In this document: positions 6,457 through 10,036 of the stretch, piece by piece
Layout of the letters: each line of letters begins with the position of its first letter
Position numbering within the stretch: position 1 is the first letter of the stretch
Assembly (NCBI GenBank): GCA_021779875.1
Contig: JAJXZV010000229.1
Coordinates: 1 to 10,036 of the forward strand
Direction: 5' to 3'
Length of the DNA stretch: 10,036 nucleotides
Origin: Pseudomonadota bacterium
Lineage (GTDB): Bacteria; Pseudomonadota; Gammaproteobacteria; Steroidobacterales; Steroidobacteraceae
Program-made: the position numbers and the translations under genes
The notes under the pieces: model-generated
What the model saw: only the letters and a program-made list of their open reading frames with translations
What the model was told of the DNA's origin: nothing
Database searches by the model: none

Positions 6457-7029
6457 TCAATTCGTGCCGGCGTGGCTCAGGAACCGGGTCAACGCCTCGC
6501 GCCCGTCACCCGACAGCGCGAACGGCGCGTCGAGCGGCTCGTGCGGCATGCGCAGCGTGATCTCGCGGCTTTGGGCCAGGAAGCGCAGCAGCGCGCCGTC
6601 GACCCGGTACGCATAGGGCCGCACGTCGCCGTGGTTGGGCACGTGCAGCAGGCGGCGGTGCGTGAGGTCGACCGGCAGCCGCTCGAGCGGCGCGAGGTCG
6701 ATGCGCCGGCCGTCGGCGAGGATCCGCAGCGTCCCCGCATCCGCGCCGGCCGGCGGCAGCATGCGCCGATCGACGGTGGACCACCGATACAGCAGCAGGT
6801 AATCGCTGCCCGAGCCCGACCGGTCGACGTCGATGGCGACCAGGGTGGCGTAATCGTGGGCGTACGCGGCCAGGTCGAAGCGGTCGCGCGCGAACACCAG
6901 CGGCTCGGCGGCGACCAGCATCGTGCTCGCGGTGCGCTCGTCGAAGACTTCCCGCGGCGCGTGCGCCGGCCGCGAGGCGCAGGCGCACAGCGCCGTCAGG
7001 GCGAGCAACGTGAGTCTCTGCGGTCGCAT
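6457..7029 (-). CDS. Small putative outer-membrane lipoprotein, unrecognised family
   Basis: The 190-residue product begins with a short basic n-region and the hydrophobic core LTLLALTALCAC. Cys17, preceded by Leu14-Cys15-Ala16, fits a lipobox; Cys15 is the alternative. Residue +2 after Cys17 is Ala, so outer-membrane sorting is expected. The mature part is mixed alpha/beta without internal cysteines. Notable stretches are residues ~41-75, ending in a DVDRSGSGSDYLLLYRWSTVD segment, a strand-rich middle with RRLLHVPNHGDVRPYAYRVDG, and a C-terminal helix. I do not recognise the family. Its ATG lies 4 bases after the stop of the upstream outer-membrane protein gene, so it is almost surely the third gene of that operon and probably a partner of the barrel. 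The stop is 9 bases from the convergent DUF5666 gene. Confidence 0.82.
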   Translation of the reverse strand: MRPQRLTLLALTALCACASRPAHAPREVFDERTASTMLVAAEPLVFARDRFDLAAYAHDYATLVAIDVDRSGSGSDYLLLYRWSTVDRRMLPPAGADAGTLRILADGRRIDLAPLERLPVDLTHRRLLHVPNHGDVRPYAYRVDGALLRFLAQSREITLRMPHEPLDAPFALSGDGREALTRFLSHAGTN

Positions 7030-7033
7030 GGGC

Positions 7034-9529
7034 TCAGAAGCGTATCCGATACGCGAGGTTCACATAAAGAGACCTCTGGTCCACCCCGGCGGACTGCACC
7101 TGGCCGGTCGGCGTGAGCGGCTGCTGGACCGCGATCTGGTTCTGCAGCTGGTAGCCGGCGATCAGCTCGAACACCTGGCGGCCGCCGGTCCAGTCGCTGC
7201 GGACCTGCGGCAGGTACACGATCTGCTTGCCGCCGAGGGTCGGATCGTTCAGCTGCTCGACGCTGAAGCGCGGACCGAGGCGCCACGCGCCGTACACGAC
7301 GAAGCGTGCGTCCCAGGAGTAGGTCATGCTGCGCGCGAGCGGCGAATCGTCGAACCGCAGGCTGAAGATGTGCAGATCGCTCGCCTGGATGAGGCTCGAG
7401 CCCGAGAATTGCACGGACGCGTTCTTGTCGAGGCCGGTGGACGGCATCGCCGGCACGCCCGGGAAGCCGGTGGCCTGGACCGCCGGCGACGCCGGCGTGC
7501 CCGACAGCTCGAGGGCGCCCAGATCCGCCATGAACTGCCAGCGCTCGCCCAGGGAACGGCTCGCCGACAGCACCAGGGTGTCGCTGATCGCGGTGCGGTC
7601 GAGCGCGAGCTGCCGCAGCTGCTGGGGGGTCAACTGATATTGGGCCTGCAGCGCCGCCACGTCGGGTGAATTCAATCCGATGAGCGAGTTGCTGAGTTCG
7701 AGCAGCGGGCTGCGGCGGTGATCGGCGTCGAATCCGAGCACCCAGGACTCCCCGACCTTCGCGTTGCCGATCAGGGTCGCCGAATTGAGCTGCTGGAACG
7801 CGATGTCGTAGTCGACCAGGATCACCGCGGTTCGCCCGGATTCGCTGTAGCGGGTCTGCAAGCCGATCGAGCGGCGCTCCGTGAGGCCGGCGTTGATCTG
7901 ATCGAACGCGTACACGTCGAACACCCAGGTCTGGTGGAACGGATCGAACTCGGCCGTCACGGTGCCGAATTTCTGCTGGCCGGTGCCCGTCGTGAAGCCG
8001 GTGTACACCGGCAGGCCCGCCGCGGCGCTCACCGACCATTTCGGGTTCAGCTGCAGGCCCACGAACGCCCCGTCGAACAATCCGACGATGCCCTGTGAGG
8101 CGAGGGTCTGGCGGCCGAAGCGGCCGGTCAGGCCGAAGGTCTTGTCGGTGACCTCGAGGTAGGCCGCGGTGGTCTGATCCTGGTTGCCGAGATTGAACGT
8201 CGAGACGAAGTTCTGTGCGTAACCGGCATCGATCCGCGCCGTGAAATCGTAACGTTCGCCGCGGTCGCGCAGCAGCAGGTCGCCGTATACCAGCGCCGAG
8301 CTCAGGGTGTTGTTGGTCGTGGTGTTGCCGAGCGACACCGTTTGATCCTTGCCGTATTGATAGCTCACCGAGGCGCTGCCCGCCATGGTCCAGCGCTCCG
8401 GGGCGGCCGCCTGGAAGGTCGTCCCCGAGCTCGGCTGCAGGGACGCCGAGATCAGCGCCTGCAGACGGCTGCGGACCCGCGCCGCCGCCGCGCCGTTCGG
8501 GTAGCGGCGCAGGTACTCCTCGTACTCGGCCTTGGCCTGCGCGAGCTGGCCGGCGCGCTCGCGCACCAGGCCGAGCAGTTCCTGGGCGTCGGCGCGCGCG
8601 GGGTATTCCGGCTGGCGCAGCAGACGGGTGAGCAGATCGACCGCCTCCGGGAAGCGGCGCTGATCGAGCGCCTGGCGCGCATCCTTCAGCATCTTCGCGC
8701 GCTGCTCGTCGGGCAGCGGCGGATCGGTGGGCGCGGCGGCGGCCGGCGCGGTCACGCCGGCCCGATCGACCACGGCGATGTCCGCCTGCTCGTCGCCTTC
8801 GGCGATCCAGGCGCGCGGATAGTTCGGCTGGGCGATCGCGAGCACCCGCTGCGCCTCGGCGCGCGTCGCGAACGGGCCGACGCGCAGGCGGTACCAATGC
8901 TCGCCCTCGAGGTCGGTCTCCGACACGTAGGCCTGGGCCTGCAGGGCCGTGGCGGCGGCCTCGACCGTCTCGCGCGCGATCGCGCTGCGCGAGGAGTCGA
9001 GATTGACCGAATACCCGGCAGGCGTCTGCGGTTCCGCGAGCAGGCCCGTGCCCTTGCGCGGCTTCGGATACAGCAGCCGCACGCGCAGCCCCGAGCCCGA
9101 GGCGCTCGGGGCCATGACGAAGTCGAGCGTGCGCGACCAGGTCAGTTCGAGCATGACCTCGCCCGGGATGGTCGCGTCGAGACGCGCGCCGGTGACCAGC
9201 TTGCCGCCGCCGCCCACCAGCGGCAGCTCCGGCGGCAGGGCGCCGAATTGCGTGCCGCAATCGGCGCCGAGGCGCAGCGTGATCCGCGTGTGATCGCCGC
9301 GGCTCGCGGGGGCGCTGCCCACGTAGAACACGGTGCAGGCGAACTGCACGGTGATGTCGGCGTGATCCTCGAGTTCCTGGGCGTCGATGTACTGCACCAG
9401 GGGACCCGACAAGAAGCCGGCCGCGCGCGCGCGCACGGGGCACAGGAAGGCCGCGACGCACAGCGCCAGCAGGACGCCCAGAGCCGCCGGCCGCACGGGC
9501 TCCAGGCCGCGCTCTCCGGCCCCCGTCAC
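7034..9529 (-). CDS. SPOR-TPR-beta-barrel outer-membrane protein
   Basis: The GTG start at 9529 overlaps the TGA of the multiheme cytochrome gene as GTGA; the frame is open further upstream, but that part is the cytochrome shadow. The 831-residue product has a signal peptide (hydrophobic core ~16-30, cleavage near ARA-AG at 35-38). A beta-rich domain follows (38-155, two cysteines at 65 and 91, possible disulfide, vaguely AMIN-like, not assigned). Next is a SPOR-type domain (about 172-242: GYSVNLDS, then HWYRLRVGPFATRAEAQRVL). After a Pro/Ala linker come TPR-like helices (about 280-355, with RRFPEAVDLLTRLL and GQLAQAKAEYEEYLRRYPNG). Residues ~380-831 alternate polar and hydrophobic strands with aromatic girdles and end in AYRIRF, the terminal Phe typical of BAM-inserted barrels. 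SPOR suggests peptidoglycan contact and TPR suggests protein docking. The substrate is unknown; passage of a polymer or of the neighbouring cytochrome's electrons is inference. There is no CxxCH motif in this protein. Confidence 0.88.
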   Translation of the reverse strand: MTGAGERGLEPVRPAALGVLLALCVAAFLCPVRARAAGFLSGPLVQYIDAQELEDHADITVQFACTVFYVGSAPASRGDHTRITLRLGADCGTQFGALPPELPLVGGGGKLVTGARLDATIPGEVMLELTWSRTLDFVMAPSASGSGLRVRLLYPKPRKGTGLLAEPQTPAGYSVNLDSSRSAIARETVEAAATALQAQAYVSETDLEGEHWYRLRVGPFATRAEAQRVLAIAQPNYPRAWIAEGDEQADIAVVDRAGVTAPAAAAPTDPPLPDEQRAKMLKDARQALDQRRFPEAVDLLTRLLRQPEYPARADAQELLGLVRERAGQLAQAKAEYEEYLRRYPNGAAAARVRSRLQALISASLQPSSGTTFQAAAPERWTMAGSASVSYQYGKDQTVSLGNTTTNNTLSSALVYGDLLLRDRGERYDFTARIDAGYAQNFVSTFNLGNQDQTTAAYLEVTDKTFGLTGRFGRQTLASQGIVGLFDGAFVGLQLNPKWSVSAAAGLPVYTGFTTGTGQQKFGTVTAEFDPFHQTWVFDVYAFDQINAGLTERRSIGLQTRYSESGRTAVILVDYDIAFQQLNSATLIGNAKVGESWVLGFDADHRRSPLLELSNSLIGLNSPDVAALQAQYQLTPQQLRQLALDRTAISDTLVLSASRSLGERWQFMADLGALELSGTPASPAVQATGFPGVPAMPSTGLDKNASVQFSGSSLIQASDLHIFSLRFDDSPLARSMTYSWDARFVVYGAWRLGPRFSVEQLNDPTLGGKQIVYLPQVRSDWTGGRQVFELIAGYQLQNQIAVQQPLTPTGQVQSAGVDQRSLYVNLAYRIRF

Positions 9530-10036
9530 TTGGCCGGACCGCTGGCGGTGGGCTTTGCGGGCGGCGGCGCCGAGGGCGCCGGCGCGGGGACCTGAGCGGG
9601 CGGACTCATCGGCGCCACGACGTTCCAACCGAGCGTGTTGTGGCAGGTGCCGCAGTCCCGGGTGGTGATGAGGTGCCGCGGCTGCTTGCCCGTGGCGGCG
9701 ACGCCGTTGTGGCAGCTCTGGCAGAGGGCACTGACGCCGAGATGGTTGAAGCGCGCGGCGGACCAGGACAGCACCCCGTGGCAGGTGCCGCAGTCGCGCG
9801 CCGTGGACACGTGCCGCGCCGGCATGCCCGGCGCACGGACGCCATTGTGACAGCTGACGCAGCTCGCGCTCACGCCGCGATGGTCGAAGCGCGCCGGCGT
9901 CCAGCCGAGCGTGGTGTGGCAGTTCTCGCAGGCGCCGTTGCTCGCCACGTGCGCCGCCGGCTTGCCCGCGGCGAGGACGCCGTTGTGGCAGCTCGCGCAA
10001 TTGGCGGTCACGCCCGCGTGCGAGGGCGCCGCCGCG
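9526..10036 (-). CDS. Multiheme c-type cytochrome with 46-residue diheme repeats (5' partial)
   Basis: About 169 residues are visible; the N-terminus lies beyond the window. Six CxxCH haem c motifs are present (CASCH, CENCH, CVSCH, CGTCH, CQSCH, CGTCH). They form a repeat of exactly 46 residues (138 bases): CxxCH-NGV, a G-K/M-x-x-x-H stretch, a second CxxCH, then L-x-W...F-D/N-H and GVSA. Each repeat has two haems and two further conserved His (in the P-x-x-H and F-x-H positions), enough for bis-His ligation of both haems. The sequence at the window edge (PSHAGVTANC) matches the end of another repeat, so more haems lie upstream. After the last motif the protein ends in a Pro/Ala-rich tail of about 30 residues. 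This fits the cytochrome c3-like CHNG-repeat proteins of electron-transferring proteobacteria. Export to the periplasm is required for haem attachment. The stop overlaps the next gene's start as GTGA. Confidence 0.9.
   Translation of the reverse strand, partial: AAAPSHAGVTANCASCHNGVLAAGKPAAHVASNGACENCHTTLGWTPARFDHRGVSASCVSCHNGVRAPGMPARHVSTARDCGTCHGVLSWSAARFNHLGVSALCQSCHNGVAATGKQPRHLITTRDCGTCHNTLGWNVVAPMSPPAQVPAPAPSAPPPAKPTASGPAK

Noticed and set aside
6446..6458. Possible terminator hairpin GACCGGCCGGGTC between the convergent DUF5666 and lipoprotein genes
   Set aside because: Only four base pairs with a five-base loop and no U-tract.
7034..9529. MtrB-type porin identity for the barrel protein
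   Set aside because: No N-terminal CxxC as in MtrB, and SPOR and TPR-like domains are present; only the general idea of a conduit is kept as a hypothesis.
8342..9595. Long + strand open frame opposite the outer-membrane protein gene
   Set aside because: Arg/Ala/Gly-rich translation; the - strand frame has a signal peptide, SPOR and TPR domains and a barrel.
9600..10036. Periodic DNA repeat considered as a CRISPR or tandem-repeat array
   Set aside because: The 138-base period is coding: it matches the 46-residue diheme unit in one continuous frame.

Overview
The window is GC-rich proteobacterial DNA. Codon use, the exported His-rich protein and the DUF6502/DUF5666 pair suggest a beta- or gammaproteobacterium; the genus cannot be told from sequence alone. 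Genes are packed tightly, with stop/start overlaps of the GTGA or ATGA type at three junctions. No rRNA, tRNA, CRISPR array, insertion sequence or phage gene was seen.

Region 1 (1-3440, + strand) is the end of an assimilatory nitrate reductase operon. It holds the C-terminal part of a NirB-like FAD/NAD(P)H oxidoreductase (electron-input subunit) and, overlapping it by GTGA, a complete NasA-type molybdopterin nitrate reductase with an N-terminal [4Fe-4S] site and a C-terminal BFD-type [2Fe-2S] domain. Together they would pass electrons from NAD(P)H through FAD and Fe-S centres to the Mo site and reduce nitrate to nitrite in the cytoplasm.

Region 2 (3441-4087) holds a small exported His-rich protein on the - strand, convergent with nasA. 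It is followed by a 212-base divergent intergenic region with a strikingly AT-rich tract, a 16-bp perfect palindrome and a 30-bp-spaced direct repeat.

Region 3 (4088-6447, + strand) is a two-gene operon overlapping by ATGA: a DUF6502 protein with a probable helix-turn-helix region, then a large secreted or lipid-anchored protein made of about six DUF5666-like beta repeats.

Region 4 (10036 back to 6457, - strand) is the most unusual part. It is a tightly coupled set of three genes: a multiheme c-type cytochrome built of 46-residue diheme repeats (5' end beyond the window), an 831-residue outer-membrane protein with a beta-rich N-terminal domain, a SPOR domain, TPR-like helices and a C-terminal beta-barrel, and a small unrecognised lipoprotein. 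The layout suggests a cell-envelope electron-transfer or export conduit, but it does not match the MtrAB-type architecture. It is the best candidate here for an undescribed system.
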